Positions 1-8,499 of a DNA stretch of 44,124 nt are shown here, in pieces; positions within the stretch are counted from its first letter, which is position 1, and each line of letters opens with the position of its first letter. The notes below the pieces were generated by a model that did no database searches, had not been told where the DNA came from, and worked only from the letters and a program-made list of their open reading frames with translations. Position numbers and translations under genes: made by a program. The stretch spans positions 1-44,124 of the forward strand of contig NZ_SNTY01000019.1 of assembly GCF_004377485.1 (NCBI RefSeq), read 5' to 3'. Origin of the DNA: Alkanindiges illinoisensis. Its GTDB lineage: Bacteria > Pseudomonadota > Gammaproteobacteria > Pseudomonadales > Moraxellaceae.

Positions 1-111
1 AGAGCACGTAGTCTTCATGGATTTCTGAGTGGAATTTACGCCTCACTATGTGCATATCAACTCACTCATCAAAATAAGCCAACAATTCAAATTAAGGAAT
101 CATCGGCTTAA
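1..111 (+). pseudogene. C-terminal fragment of a transposase-like gene, probably IS982 family
   Basis: An open frame enters from the left edge and ends at TAA (109-111), leaving 36 C-terminal residues. The pattern SLHGFLSGIYASLCAY, followed shortly by KPTI, resembles the tail of IS982-type transposases (R-S-x-x-G-F ... L-x-A-Y ... K-P). That comparison is from memory of the family. No terminal inverted repeat could be identified with certainty between the stop and the terminator at 140. The gene is cut by the window edge, so whether it is intact cannot be judged. Confidence 0.5.
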
Positions 112-139
112 GCACGATTCGGGTTAATCTAATAATTTT

Positions 140-170
140 AAAAGGGCTAACTATTTCATTTAGCCCTTTT
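140..170. terminator. Bidirectional rho-independent terminator
   Basis: An exact 11-bp inverted repeat (AAAAGGGCTAA / TTAGCCCTTTT) surrounds a 9-nt loop. Its A-rich and T-rich ends give a U-tract in both directions. It lies between the plus-strand transposase fragment and the 3' end of the minus-strand HIT gene, and can serve both. Confidence 0.85.
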
Positions 171-182
171 AATTTCTTAAAC

Positions 183-599
183 TTAGTTTAGCTCAGCGCG
201 GATTTTTTCAGCCAATTGCTTAATTTTTTCCTGATCGCCCATCTGGCTGGCATGTCGGCCTAATTCGTGAATGGAGCTTGGAATCAGGTGAAAGTGAATA
301 TGCGGTACCGTTTGGCCTGCTTTACTGCCATTGAGTTGCATTAGCACAATCCCTTCGCTTCCCAATGCCTTTTTAATAGCATTGCCCACTTTTTGCACAA
401 TATTAATGGTGTAAGCTGCACTCTCGGGTGATAAGTCCAGCAGGGTTTCAGCAGGTTCCTTGGGAATGACTAGTGTGTGACCATCAGCTTGCGGCATGAT
501 GTCCATAAAGGCCAGGGTTTTGTCATCTTCATAAACCTTTGTGCAAGGTATTTCACCTCGTAAAATTTTGGCAAAAATATTCTGGTCATCATAGGCCAT
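183..599 (-). CDS. HIT family nucleotide-binding hydrolase
   Basis: This 138-aa protein is the size of a single-domain histidine-triad protein of the HinT/Hit type. These proteins hydrolyse nucleoside phosphoramidates or AMP-linked substrates in the cytosol. The triad VPHIHFHL places histidines at about residues 100, 102 and 104, and the N-terminal part (IFAKILRGEIPC, then FMDIMPQADGHTLVIPK) is typical of the family. AAAGGAA upstream of the ATG supports the start. The gene is probably monocistronic and ends at the terminator at 140-170. The exact substrate is unknown. Confidence 0.9.
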   Translation of the reverse strand: MAYDDQNIFAKILRGEIPCTKVYEDDKTLAFMDIMPQADGHTLVIPKEPAETLLDLSPESAAYTINIVQKVGNAIKKALGSEGIVLMQLNGSKAGQTVPHIHFHLIPSSIHELGRHASQMGDQEKIKQLAEKIRAELN

Positions 600-663
600 G
601 GTAAGGTTCCTTTATTCTGCGGTGAAAATAATAATGCGGTTAAAAAATTTAAGAATAATCTGC

Positions 664-1539
664 TTAACTGAGTTCGATATTGGTCCAGCGTTCCAGCATT
701 TTGACTGCTGCTGAAAAATCACTGTCATTGGCTGAGGTGTCGCTAGCTGCACGAATCAGGCTTTGGGTTAAGGCCAGAACCGGGGCAGGCAGTTTGGCGC
801 GTTGTACCAGATCAAGGGCAATGCCTGCATCCTTGGCCAGCAGGTTGAGTGCAAAGGTATTGGGAAAGCTGCGGTTAAACACCCGTTGCGGTAACACAGT
901 TTCGGTGGCATTGCTTTTGCCACTGGACGCATTGATACAGGCAAGCGCACCTTGCACATCAACACCATGTGCTTTTAAGGCACTAAAACCTTCTGCGGCT
1001 GCCCATAAATTAACCGCCAGCAGCATGTTGTTTACTGCTTTGACTGCAAAGCCTGAACCACTGTCGCCGACATGCTGGATTAAACCGGCAAAGGGTTCAA
1101 TGGCCGGGCGTGCACGTTGCAGTGCTTCAGCATCACCACCCACCATAACTGTTAAGGTGCCTTTTTCTGCACCAATGGTCTGGCCTGAAACCGGGGCATC
1201 CAGAAAAGCCACGTCGCGCGCCTGCAAATGGACATTCAGGTACTGTGCCGAGGTAGGCTCACCACTGGTGCAATCCACCCAGATACTGCCAGCCTTAGGT
1301 AAATGTTCAGCAATCAGGGTTTCAACTTCGCTACTGGTAGGCAGGCAGGAAAAAATAATATCCGCCTGTACTGCTTCTTTAATATCAACTGCCCGGGTGC
1401 CAAATTCTGCTGCATGCTGCTGTGCCTTGCTGAATGTCCGGTTCCATACCCTTACATCAGCAAATGCCTTGGGCAAATGGGCAGCCATGCGCCATCCCAT
1501 GGCACCTAGTCCAATAAATGCAACAGAACTAATCGTCAT
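664..1539 (-). CDS. NAD(P)-dependent beta-hydroxyacid dehydrogenase (3-hydroxyisobutyrate dehydrogenase-like)
   Basis: The 291-aa protein opens with a Rossmann motif (IGLGAMGWRMA, residues about 9-19). The substrate-binding signature DAPVSGQTIGAEKGTL lies in the middle, and the catalytic-lysine region GFAVKAVNN follows at about residues 163-171. These are the standard marks of 3-hydroxyisobutyrate/tartronate semialdehyde/6-phosphogluconate-type dehydrogenases. No valine-catabolism partner (mmsA, acyl-CoA dehydrogenase) is adjacent, so the physiological substrate is open; succinic semialdehyde or glyoxylate reductase activity is also possible. It lies 71 bp downstream of the PhaC-like gene on the same strand, with a hairpin between them. 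Confidence 0.85.
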   Translation of the reverse strand: MTISSVAFIGLGAMGWRMAAHLPKAFADVRVWNRTFSKAQQHAAEFGTRAVDIKEAVQADIIFSCLPTSSEVETLIAEHLPKAGSIWVDCTSGEPTSAQYLNVHLQARDVAFLDAPVSGQTIGAEKGTLTVMVGGDAEALQRARPAIEPFAGLIQHVGDSGSGFAVKAVNNMLLAVNLWAAAEGFSALKAHGVDVQGALACINASSGKSNATETVLPQRVFNRSFPNTFALNLLAKDAGIALDLVQRAKLPAPVLALTQSLIRAASDTSANDSDFSAAVKMLERWTNIELS

Positions 1540-1572
1540 TACCCGCTTTTTCCTAAAAATCTGGTTGAGATG

Positions 1573-1608
1573 TTGCCAAGACTAATCAAGAAAAAGCAGT
1601 CTTGGCAA
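1573..1608 (-). terminator. Hairpin between the PhaC-like gene and the dehydrogenase
   Basis: An 11-bp inverted repeat (TTGCCAAGACT / AGTCTTGGCAA) with a 14-nt loop lies just after the minus-strand hydrolase gene. The minus-strand side lacks an immediate U-run, so it may be a weak terminator or a 3'-end stabiliser rather than a strong stop. Confidence 0.5.
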
Positions 1609-1610
1609 GC

Positions 1611-2753
1611 TTAACTTGAGCGTGTAGCCAGCCAGTTTGCCATGAATGGCCAGAACTCTGTAGCAGCCTGCTGGCTACTCATCAAGCCAACATGACCACC
1701 GGGAATTGTGGTAAAGGTCGCATCATCAGTACCAACCAACCGTGTGAGTGGCCGTACGGAATCGACAGTTACCATGCCGTCATTGCATCCACCACCTGCC
1801 AGCAAGGAAGCATGAATATCTTTCAGGTAGGCAGTCTGACCACCAATGGGAAACTCACCCCGGCTCAGGCTGTTTTCCATCCATACTTTTAGCAGCATAT
1901 CGCGATTAATGCCACCGGGATAATCCACCATATTGTTTAAAAATGAACCCAGCGTGGCATGAGCTTCCACTGCCTTGCGGTCATCGAGTTGCCGGATCAG
2001 GTTAATATGGCCTTTGAGCGTGCCTACAGGATCAAGCAGCTTGAAACCCAGCGCATTTGACCAGCCGGGCGAGTGTAACAGTGTTGCCGGAAGTTGACGC
2101 GGATGCAGGCCAGTTTTGTTCTGTAACCAGCGGAAACTATTGCCGGCATGGCGGTACAAGCGGCCAATGCCACCCGAGGCATAGGCATCAATAGGCGTTC
2201 CCAGAATAATCATGTTTTTAATGTTCGGGTCTTTGGTGGCTGCTGCATACAGCAGTGTAAATACACCTGCCATGCTCCAGCCATGCAGGGTTACCTGCTG
2301 TTGTCCACTATGCTGGCGCACCTGAGCCAGCATATTTGGCATCAGCTCCAGCACATAATGTTCAAAATTCAGGTTTGCATGTTTGCGCGATGGATTGCCC
2401 CAGTCCATCAGGTAAACCTCAAAACCCTGTGCTGTAAAATAGCTCACTAGCGAACGGTCATGAAACAGGTCGTAAATATCCATATTTATGGCTAGCGGTG
2501 CAACAAATACCAGTGGAATCCGATGCTTGATGGGAGCTGTGGCAGCCGCTGGATAGTAGCGTAAGGTTGCCAGACCGTCGTGGTAAATCTCCTGATAGGC
2601 TGTCCTGCCGGATTGTACCAGTGGAGCTTTGTTAAACAATCGGTCATAGGCATTGATCAGGCGTGTATTCTTACGAAGCTGATTCACTGGTGTAAACGGC
2701 TCGGGCTCAAGCGCCTTGGAAGTAAATGCCTTGGGTTTAAACAAATTGGACAT
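1611..2753 (-). CDS. PHA synthase (PhaC)-like alpha/beta hydrolase with a Ser nucleophile
   Basis: From the chosen ATG the protein has 380 residues. It resembles class I/III polyhydroxyalkanoate synthases and related hydrolases: LVFVAPLAINMDIYDL, then VYLMDWGNPS, then the nucleophile elbow HGWSMAG, and a late histidine in IPGGHVGLMSS. True PHA synthases carry Cys in the G-x-C-x-G elbow; here it is Ser160. This favours a hydrolase/esterase or a divergent acyltransferase. The frame stays open upstream to 2894, but residues before MSNLFKPK look unrelated to the family, so the 2753 start is preferred although its Shine-Dalgarno is weak. An ATG at 2852 is the alternative. No signal peptide is seen. 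Confidence 0.75.
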   Translation of the reverse strand: MSNLFKPKAFTSKALEPEPFTPVNQLRKNTRLINAYDRLFNKAPLVQSGRTAYQEIYHDGLATLRYYPAAATAPIKHRIPLVFVAPLAINMDIYDLFHDRSLVSYFTAQGFEVYLMDWGNPSRKHANLNFEHYVLELMPNMLAQVRQHSGQQQVTLHGWSMAGVFTLLYAAATKDPNIKNMIILGTPIDAYASGGIGRLYRHAGNSFRWLQNKTGLHPRQLPATLLHSPGWSNALGFKLLDPVGTLKGHINLIRQLDDRKAVEAHATLGSFLNNMVDYPGGINRDMLLKVWMENSLSRGEFPIGGQTAYLKDIHASLLAGGGCNDGMVTVDSVRPLTRLVGTDDATFTTIPGGHVGLMSSQQAATEFWPFMANWLATRSS

Positions 2754-2993
2754 GGCAGGACTCTGGCAATGTAGTGCAACGGGATACAACAGGTAAATTA
2801 CAGGAGTTTGCAAGGAGGAATGCAAGAAACTGTAATCGACAAAGTCATTCATTTTAATCCAATACAACAATTGATGATTTGGCATTACTGACAATTTGTA
2901 TTTTCAAAATTATCAATCATCCCTAAATACAGGGTGTGTCAATTTCCAAAATGACTTGCCGGACTTACATCTCAATTTTCTAATAATTTAACC

Positions 2994-3022
2994 TTGACGG
3001 GCTGGTTTGCCGCTCTCACAAT
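2994..3022 (+). promoter_or_regulatory. Candidate sigma-70 promoter for metZ
   Basis: TTGACG (2994-2999) and CACAAT (3017-3022) are separated by 17 bp. This matches the sigma-70 pattern at 5 of 6 and 4 of 6 positions and would start RNA about 40 nt before the metZ ATG. It is a pattern match only. Confidence 0.45.
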
Positions 3023-3069
3023 TAACCCTTAATTAATAATCTGTGTTTTTAAGCACCTTGAGAGAAAAA

Positions 3070-4308
3070 ATGAGTCAAACACCTGATTTTGAGCCTAATT
3101 CATTCAGTACTGCTAAACAGGATCAGGAATCGCAAAACCAGCATTTTGACACGCTGGCCCTGCGTACCGGACATCGCCGTACCCATGAAGGCGAACATGG
3201 TGAACCCATTTTTTTAACCTCATCATTTGTTTATCAGAGTGCGGCTGATGCAGCTGCCTATTTTTCCAATGAAAAGCAGGGCAATATTTACTCCCGTTTT
3301 ACCAATCCTACCGTGCGCATGTTTGAAGAACGTCTTGCTGCACTGGAAGGTGGCGAGCGTTGTGTGGCAACCTCTTCAGGGATGGGCGCTATTCTGGCCA
3401 CTGCGCTGGCATTTTTAAAAGCAGGGGACCATGTGGTGTGCTCGCGTGCTGTATTTGGCACGACTACCGCCATGTTTGACAAATACATGCGCAAGTTTGG
3501 TGTAGATGTTACGTTTGTTGATCTTACCGATTTAAGCCAGTGGCAAACTGCCGTTCAGCCCGGTAAAACCAGATTGTTTTTTTGTGAGTCTCCCAGCAAT
3601 CCATTGTCGGAAGTCGCTGACCTTAAGGCGCTGTCTAGTCTGGCTCATCAGCATGATATTTTGCTGGCTGTAGACAACTGCTTTTGTACACCTGCCTTGC
3701 AGCAGCCATTAAAACTTGGCGCTGATCTGGTAATTCATTCGGCCACCAAATATCTGGATGGACAGGGTCGTGCGCTGGGGGGCGCGGTGGTGGGTAATGC
3801 CAAACTGCTGGAAGACGTGTTTGCCGTAATTCGCACCTGTGGTCCCAGCATGAGCCCGTTTAATGCATGGATATTTCTTAAAGGTTTAGAAACCCTGCGC
3901 TTGCGGATGGAGGCACATTCCAGGAGCGCATTACAACTGGCCAACTGGCTACAAACGCATCCAGCCGTTGAAAAAGTCTTTTATAGTGGTCTGGAAAGTC
4001 ATCCCGGTCATGCGCTGGCCAAACAGCAACAACGTGCTTTTGGTGGTATTGTTTCGTTTATTGTTAAAGGTAAGCGTGCAGGTGCATGGTCGGTAATTGA
4101 CCAGACTCAATTTATTTCCATTACCGGTAATCTGGGTGATGCCAAAACCACAATTACTCATCCGGCCACAACCACGCATGGCAAGTTGTCTGATGAAGCA
4201 AAGGCGGCTGCGGGGATTGTCGAAGGCTTGCTGCGTGTATCAGTAGGTTTGGAAGATATTGCCGATATTCAGGCTGATCTGGCGCGTGGCCTTGATCAGT
4301 TGGCTTAA
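3070..4308 (+). CDS. metZ: O-succinylhomoserine sulfhydrylase
   Basis: This 412-aa enzyme of the Cys/Met metabolism PLP family makes homocysteine directly from O-succinylhomoserine and sulfide in methionine synthesis. The PLP-binding lysine lies in [17 protein letters not shown], and the N-terminal part has the typical [18 protein letters not shown] and [22 protein letters not shown] regions. The phrase ATSSGMGAI and the DGQGRALGG type of the lysine loop favour MetZ over MetB or MetC. The frame is open from a GTG at 3043, but the ATG at 3070 has GAGAG upstream and starts a more plausible N-terminus. ybaB follows after 38 bp. Confidence 0.88.
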   Translation: MSQTPDFEPNSFSTAKQDQESQNQHFDTLALRTGHRRTHEGEHGEPIFLTSSFVYQSAADAAAYFSNEKQGNIYSRFTNPTVRMFEERLAALEGGERCVATSSGMGAILATALAFLKAGDHVVCSRAVFGTTTAMFDKYMRKFGVDVTFVDLTDLSQWQTAVQPGKTRLFFCESPSNPLSEVADLKALSSLAHQHDILLAVDNCFCTPALQQPLKLGADLVIHSATKYLDGQGRALGGAVVGNAKLLEDVFAVIRTCGPSMSPFNAWIFLKGLETLRLRMEAHSRSALQLANWLQTHPAVEKVFYSGLESHPGHALAKQQQRAFGGIVSFIVKGKRAGAWSVIDQTQFISITGNLGDAKTTITHPATTTHGKLSDEAKAAAGIVEGLLRVSVGLEDIADIQADLARGLDQLA

Positions 4309-4346
4309 CTCGACTTATTCGTTTTATTTTCATCAGGAGACGTGAT

Positions 4347-4676
4347 ATGAACATTAATATGCTGATGCAGCAAGCGCAACGCATGCAAAAAGATGTTGAA
4401 GCCAATATCAAAAAGGCCAAGGAACAACTGGCACAAACTGAAGTGAATGCTGAAGCCGGTGGCGGTCTAGTTAAGGTGACCATGACTGGCCGTTTTGTGG
4501 TCAAGCGCATCCAGATTGACCCTGAGTTACTAAAAGATGATGCCGATATCATTGAAGATTTAATTGCAGCCGCCATTAATGATGCAGTACGTCAGGCAGA
4601 AACCGTTTCTGAAGAAACCATGCAAAAAGCCAATAGTGGCATGGGACTTCCACCCGGAATGGCTGGCCTGTTTTAA
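4347..4676 (+). CDS. ybaB: YbaB/EbfC nucleoid-associated protein
   Basis: The 109-aa protein matches the YbaB/EbfC family, small dimeric DNA-binding proteins. It has an N-terminal helix ([22 protein letters not shown]), a G-rich turn with VKVTMTGRF, an acidic stretch [13 protein letters not shown], and a C-terminal [13 protein letters not shown] strong Shine-Dalgarno (AGGAG) precedes the ATG. The gene is next to recR, the usual ybaB-recR arrangement, here separated by an unusual 210-bp spacer. Confidence 0.92.
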   Translation: MNINMLMQQAQRMQKDVEANIKKAKEQLAQTEVNAEAGGGLVKVTMTGRFVVKRIQIDPELLKDDADIIEDLIAAAINDAVRQAETVSEETMQKANSGMGLPPGMAGLF

Positions 4677-4702
4677 TCTAAGATATACAGCACAGGATAA
4701 AT

Positions 4703-4894
4703 ATGTCTGGAATACTTTTTTCCAAGGATGAGGTCAGCGGCCTTGGGCTTGGGCAAAGCAGTGCTTTGGGGTTCTTCGCTAATCGTCTTGCGCTCAGGTC
4801 GAGCAGTGCGCGATTAGACCTCTTTGCCTCAAGCATAGCTTTTGGCCTTGCGCTCGGGCAAAGCAGTGCTTTGCTGACCCTCGCTCATGTTTAG
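4703..4894 (+). CDS. Possible leader ORF made by a repeat insertion before recR
   Basis: A 63-codon frame starts at an ATG preceded by AGGATAA, the only good ribosome binding site in this spacer. It ends at TAG (4892-4894), overlapping the recR ATG (4887) by 8 bp. Its sequence is repetitive ([11 protein letters not shown], later [11 protein letters not shown]) because it crosses the intergenic repeats, so a structured functional protein is unlikely. recR itself has no visible Shine-Dalgarno, so translation of this frame may deliver ribosomes to recR by termination-reinitiation. That role is inferred from geometry alone. Confidence 0.35.
   Translation: MSGILFSKDEVSGLGLGQSSALGFFANRLALRSSSARLDLFASSIAFGLALGQSSALLTLAHV
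4739..4873. repeat. Direct-repeat/palindrome element in the ybaB-recR spacer
   Basis: Two 30-bp copies at 4739-4768 and 4844-4873 differ at 2 positions, and each contains the palindrome CAAAGCAGTGCTTTG. Between them a 7-bp inverted repeat (CTAATCG 4779-4785 / CGATTAG 4811-4817) can form another hairpin. The element resembles the small dispersed intergenic repeats of bacterial genomes; no other copy was noticed in the window. Confidence 0.75.
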
Positions 4895-5483
4895 TCCAGC
4901 GTTTGATGATCTGGTGCAGCGCCTGCGGGTGCTGCCGGGTGTCGGCCCAAAATCCGCGCAGCGCATGGCTTTACATTTGCTATCGCGTAACCGGCATGGG
5001 GGACTGGATTTGGCGCATGCCCTGAATCATGCCATGCACTCTATTCAGAGCTGTGTCATGTGCCGCTCCTTGTCTGAAAAAGAAGTCTGCAATATTTGTG
5101 CTTCCAATGACCGTGACCAGCATTTGCTTTGTGTGGTGGAATCGCCTGCCGATGTGATTGCCATTGAACAAAGTGGCAGCTTTAAGGGACGCTATTTTGT
5201 ATTGGGTGGGCACTTGTCACCGCTAGATGGCATTGGCCCGGAAGAAATAGGCATACCGTTATTGCTGTCACGGATTAACCACGAAGAAATTAGTGAGGTT
5301 ATTCTGGCAACCAATGCCACTGTAGAAGGACAGGCGACTGCGCACTATATTATTGAAGCCAGTAAAAACCTGCCTATTAAGGTCACCCGCATTGCGCAGG
5401 GCGTACCGCAAGGCGGCGAACTGGAGTATGTGGATAGCCATACCTTGAGTCAGGCTTTGCAGTATCGTTTATCCGTACGTTAA
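4887..5483 (+). CDS. recR: Recombination mediator protein RecR
   Basis: RecR acts with RecF and RecO to load RecA on gapped DNA. The 198-aa length is normal. The N-terminus carries the helix-hairpin-helix [18 protein letters not shown], then a four-cysteine zinc finger (CVMC ... CNIC, about residues 56-72), then a Toprim domain ([18 protein letters not shown] ... [15 protein letters not shown]). The start [13 protein letters not shown] fits the family. CCCTCGCTC directly upstream is not a ribosome binding site, unlike most genes here, and a repeat element lies immediately before the gene. Confidence 0.95.
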   Translation: MFSPAFDDLVQRLRVLPGVGPKSAQRMALHLLSRNRHGGLDLAHALNHAMHSIQSCVMCRSLSEKEVCNICASNDRDQHLLCVVESPADVIAIEQSGSFKGRYFVLGGHLSPLDGIGPEEIGIPLLLSRINHEEISEVILATNATVEGQATAHYIIEASKNLPIKVTRIAQGVPQGGELEYVDSHTLSQALQYRLSVR

Positions 5484-5653
5484 AGCATCTTAAGTCTGGC
5501 TAATTAATGAGCGAGCAGTAAGGCAATTTGTCCAGAAAAGCTGGCTAAAAATTGTCTAAATGGTTGGCTTATTGCTTAAATTATTGCTTTTAGCTTGTCA
5601 GTCATTAGGCAACGTGGCTTAATGGTTTCCTAGATTGTTACGGTAGAAAATGG

Positions 5654-6796
5654 ATGTTCCAGTACATCACTCAGCAGGATCAGCTGTATGATTTGTACGC
5701 TGCTATGGCCGGTACAGATACCTATGCTCTGGATACCGAATTTATTAAAGTCAATACGTTAAGACCTTGCCTGGGCCTATTGCAAATTAACGTTGATGGA
5801 CAGGTATTTTTGCTGGATGGTAAAACGCTTGACCTCACTGACTTATGGCTGCTTATTTTTAATGCACGCCTGAATATTTTGCATGCCTGTGGCGAAGACC
5901 TTGACCTGATTCATTATTATGCCAACCAGAAGCCGCTATCCAATGTATTTGATACACAGGTTGGATTAGCATTTCTGGGTCATGGCTTGCAGCTGAGTTA
6001 CCAGCAGTCACTAAGCCAGGAACTGGATATTCAGATTGACAAGGGTGAAACCCGTTCTGACTGGCTGGCACGTCCGCTACGTCCCGAGCAATTGCAATAT
6101 GCAGCCAATGATGTTATTCACTTGCCGGCACTGGCCAAAACCATTCAGGAACAGTTGCAGCACAAGCAGCTGTGGGAATATGTGCTGGAAGACTGCCAGA
6201 CTTGCGCCCATGAAATCGCCAGTGATACCCCACTGACTGAGCTTTATCTTGAAGTTGCCAATTTTCGCTATAACCGCAAGCAGCTCGCCCAGCTTCAGCA
6301 GCTTTGCATCTGGCGTGAACAAATTGCCCGTGCCACAGACCAGCCCAAAAGTTTTATCTTAAAAAATAGCACGATGGTTGATTTGCTGGATAAGCAGCCC
6401 ATGAATGCCTATCAGTTACAGCGCATCAAGGATTTACGTCCCAATATCCAGCGTGAACATGGTAAAACCATTCTGGATCTCATGCATTATTTGCCAGAGC
6501 ATTCGCAGTGGCCAATGCGTTTACCACGACCTTTGCGCTTTAAAAATAATGAATTGCTGGATCAGGTCAGTCATTATGTAGAATCGGTTAGCCAGAGTAT
6601 TCAGGTGCCGACAGAGGTACTACTGCGTAAAAAATGGCTGAGTGCGATGATTAATCTTGTTGCGCTTAAAGAAGATGAAAGCAAATTGCCGCCCTTTTTG
6701 CTGGGCTGGCGCTATGACTTGCTTACCCGGCCTATTTTAAGCCTGCTGAGTCAGCAACAACAGGCCCTTGCTGCCGAAATGTCCCCTGTAGACTAG
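5654..6796 (+). CDS. rnd: Ribonuclease D
   Basis: This 380-aa 3'-to-5' exoribonuclease trims tRNA and other structured RNA 3' ends. The DEDD nuclease motifs are visible: ALDTEFIKVNT (D29, E31 region), ILHACGEDLDLI, and YAANDVIHL. The C-terminal half contains an HRDC-type region (about residues 210-300). The first ATG with a homologous N-terminus is at 5654. A 170-bp spacer separates it from recR and holds no gene; it contains scattered copies of a GGCTTA-like word but no clear repeat. Confidence 0.93.
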   Translation: MFQYITQQDQLYDLYAAMAGTDTYALDTEFIKVNTLRPCLGLLQINVDGQVFLLDGKTLDLTDLWLLIFNARLNILHACGEDLDLIHYYANQKPLSNVFDTQVGLAFLGHGLQLSYQQSLSQELDIQIDKGETRSDWLARPLRPEQLQYAANDVIHLPALAKTIQEQLQHKQLWEYVLEDCQTCAHEIASDTPLTELYLEVANFRYNRKQLAQLQQLCIWREQIARATDQPKSFILKNSTMVDLLDKQPMNAYQLQRIKDLRPNIQREHGKTILDLMHYLPEHSQWPMRLPRPLRFKNNELLDQVSHYVESVSQSIQVPTEVLLRKKWLSAMINLVALKEDESKLPPFLLGWRYDLLTRPILSLLSQQQQALAAEMSPVD

Positions 6797-6889
6797 TAAA
6801 TTTTACTCACCAGTCTAAACTTTCAGTCAATGGCATTCTTTCAAATTAGTGTATGCTAGGTGGGTTATTGGCGATCCATGTTGACATCT

Positions 6890-7195
6890 ATGCATTGCGA
6901 TATTTATAAGTCCAGCAAAAAAGATGAAATGTACCTGTACATTGCGCGCCCGGATTATCCGGATGATGCCGATGTCCTAGACCCGCTTGCCGTGGTTCCT
7001 GCGACATTAAGGCAGGCTTTTGGACGCGCGACGTTTGTCATGCATCTGGAACTACAGCCTGACCGTAAACTGGCGCGTGTCAATGTTCAGGATGTCTTGC
7101 AAGCCTTTAACCAGCAGGGATATTTTCTGCAACTTCCACCAGAAGGGCTGATTTCTGCCACAGCGCCTGCACCAGAGGGTTTGCGCGGTGCCTGA
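6890..7195 (+). CDS. YcgL domain protein
   Basis: From [19 protein letters not shown] the protein has 101 residues, with [12 protein letters not shown] and [14 protein letters not shown], the conserved core of the YcgL (DUF709) family. The cellular function is not established. The frame is open from a GTG at 6860 and another ATG at 6878, but family members start at the MxCDIY or MxCxVY residues, which supports 6890. The stop overlaps the start of the next gene by 8 bp, suggesting translational coupling. Confidence 0.85.
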   Translation: MHCDIYKSSKKDEMYLYIARPDYPDDADVLDPLAVVPATLRQAFGRATFVMHLELQPDRKLARVNVQDVLQAFNQQGYFLQLPPEGLISATAPAPEGLRGA

Positions 7196-7550
7196 TCTCT
7201 TTGCATTTCTCGACAACATTCCTGAATATTATCTGGCAATTGCCATCTATCTGGGTGGTAGCCTGTTTGTGCTTTGGCTCTGGTATTTTATTGCCCGGGT
7301 ACTGCCACGGCCAATTGGTGGCATGAGCTGGATATTCCTGTTTGCAGTGCTGCTATCGCCAACTATTACTGAGGGCGCCAATGCCAAGATTGCACCAGCC
7401 ATTGTTGGGCTGATGTTTGGCTTCCTAACCGATGAAAAGCACCTGATTTGGTCTAATCTGGTTCCCATTCTGTTTGTGTCAGCACTTGGTTTTTTTCTGG
7501 GATATTTATGGAACAAATATCAGGAATACCAGCAGCCAGCCGCTGAATAG
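7188..7550 (+). CDS. Small inner-membrane protein, unknown function
   Basis: This 120-aa protein has three hydrophobic segments (about residues 15-38, 45-58 and 88-108) and a short conserved-looking loop [22 protein letters not shown]. It starts with GTG overlapping the ycgL stop. The C-terminus is polar ([12 protein letters not shown]). I do not recognise a named family. Position and overlap suggest co-expression with ycgL rather than a shared biochemical role. Confidence 0.75.
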   Translation: MPDLFAFLDNIPEYYLAIAIYLGGSLFVLWLWYFIARVLPRPIGGMSWIFLFAVLLSPTITEGANAKIAPAIVGLMFGFLTDEKHLIWSNLVPILFVSALGFFLGYLWNKYQEYQQPAAE

Positions 7551-7614
7551 GTGTAGTGATTGAGCCGTATAGGCTAATTAATGCCAATTTCTCTTTTGTA
7601 ATGATCTTATTGTG

Positions 7615-8475
7615 ATGAATCCCATGACAAACCTACAGCAAAAATTTAGTGGTACAGACCAGTACATTGCAACAGACAACCTGCGTCTGGCAGTCAATGC
7701 AGCCCGTACCCTGCAAAAGCCCCTTTTAGTTAAAGGTGAACCGGGGACAGGTAAAACCCTGCTCGCTGAACAGGTAGCCAAAAGCCTTGGCATGAAGCTG
7801 ATCACCTGGCACATCAAGTCAACCACTAAGGCACAACAAGGCCTGTATGAGTATGATGCTGTATCGCGCCTGCGTGACAGCCAGCTGGGTGATAACAAGG
7901 TTTACGATATTGGACACTACATCAAGCCGGGCAAATTATGGGAAGCTTTTACCAGTGATGAGCGCTGCGTGCTGCTGATTGATGAAATTGACAAGGCCGA
8001 CATTGAATTCCCCAATGATTTACTGCATGAACTGGATCGCATGGCATTTTATGTGTATGAAACTGGCGAAACCATTAGTGCCAAGCAGCGTCCCGTAGTT
8101 ATCATTACCTCAAACAATGAGAAGGAATTGCCGGATGCTTTCTTGCGTCGCTGCTTTTTCCATTACATTGAGTTCCCTGATGAAGCCACCATGCGTCAGA
8201 TTATTGATGTGCATTTTCCCAATATCCGTGAAGGACTAGTGAGTGAAGCGTTACAAATTTTCTTCAAGCTGCGCGACGTGCCGGGCCTAAAAAAACCGCC
8301 ATCCACCAGTGAACTGATCGACTGGCTTAGCCTGCTCATGGCTGATGACATGCCGGAAGATATACTGCGCATGCGTGATCCCAAATCGGCCATTCCGCCA
8401 TTGTATGGTGCCTTGATTAAAAATGAGCAGGATGTACAGCTGCTGGAACGCCTTGCCTTTATGTCACGTCGCTAA
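7615..8475 (+). CDS. MoxR-family AAA+ ATPase
   Basis: The protein has about 286 residues with Walker A GEPGTGKT (residues 41-48), Walker B LLIDEIDKAD, sensor 1 VIITSNNEKELPDAFLRR, and a C-terminal lid region. MoxR ATPases act as chaperones for maturation of metal- or cofactor-containing complexes, usually with a VWA partner; such a partner follows 24 bp downstream. GTG 7612, ATG 7615 and ATG 7624 are all possible starts, and none has a clear Shine-Dalgarno. The client complex is not evident from the neighbours, and no molybdenum hydroxylase genes are nearby. Confidence 0.88.
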   Translation: MNPMTNLQQKFSGTDQYIATDNLRLAVNAARTLQKPLLVKGEPGTGKTLLAEQVAKSLGMKLITWHIKSTTKAQQGLYEYDAVSRLRDSQLGDNKVYDIGHYIKPGKLWEAFTSDERCVLLIDEIDKADIEFPNDLLHELDRMAFYVYETGETISAKQRPVVIITSNNEKELPDAFLRRCFFHYIEFPDEATMRQIIDVHFPNIREGLVSEALQIFFKLRDVPGLKKPPSTSELIDWLSLLMADDMPEDILRMRDPKSAIPPLYGALIKNEQDVQLLERLAFMSRR

Positions 8476-8499
8476 CCTGAGTTATAAGCTGGGCAGTCC

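Noticed and set aside
680-1585. Long plus-strand frame of 301 codons opposite the dehydrogenase
   Set aside because: It is the antisense of a well-conserved reductase, has no recognisable motifs and is rich in Ser/Ala/Arg as expected for a shadow frame.
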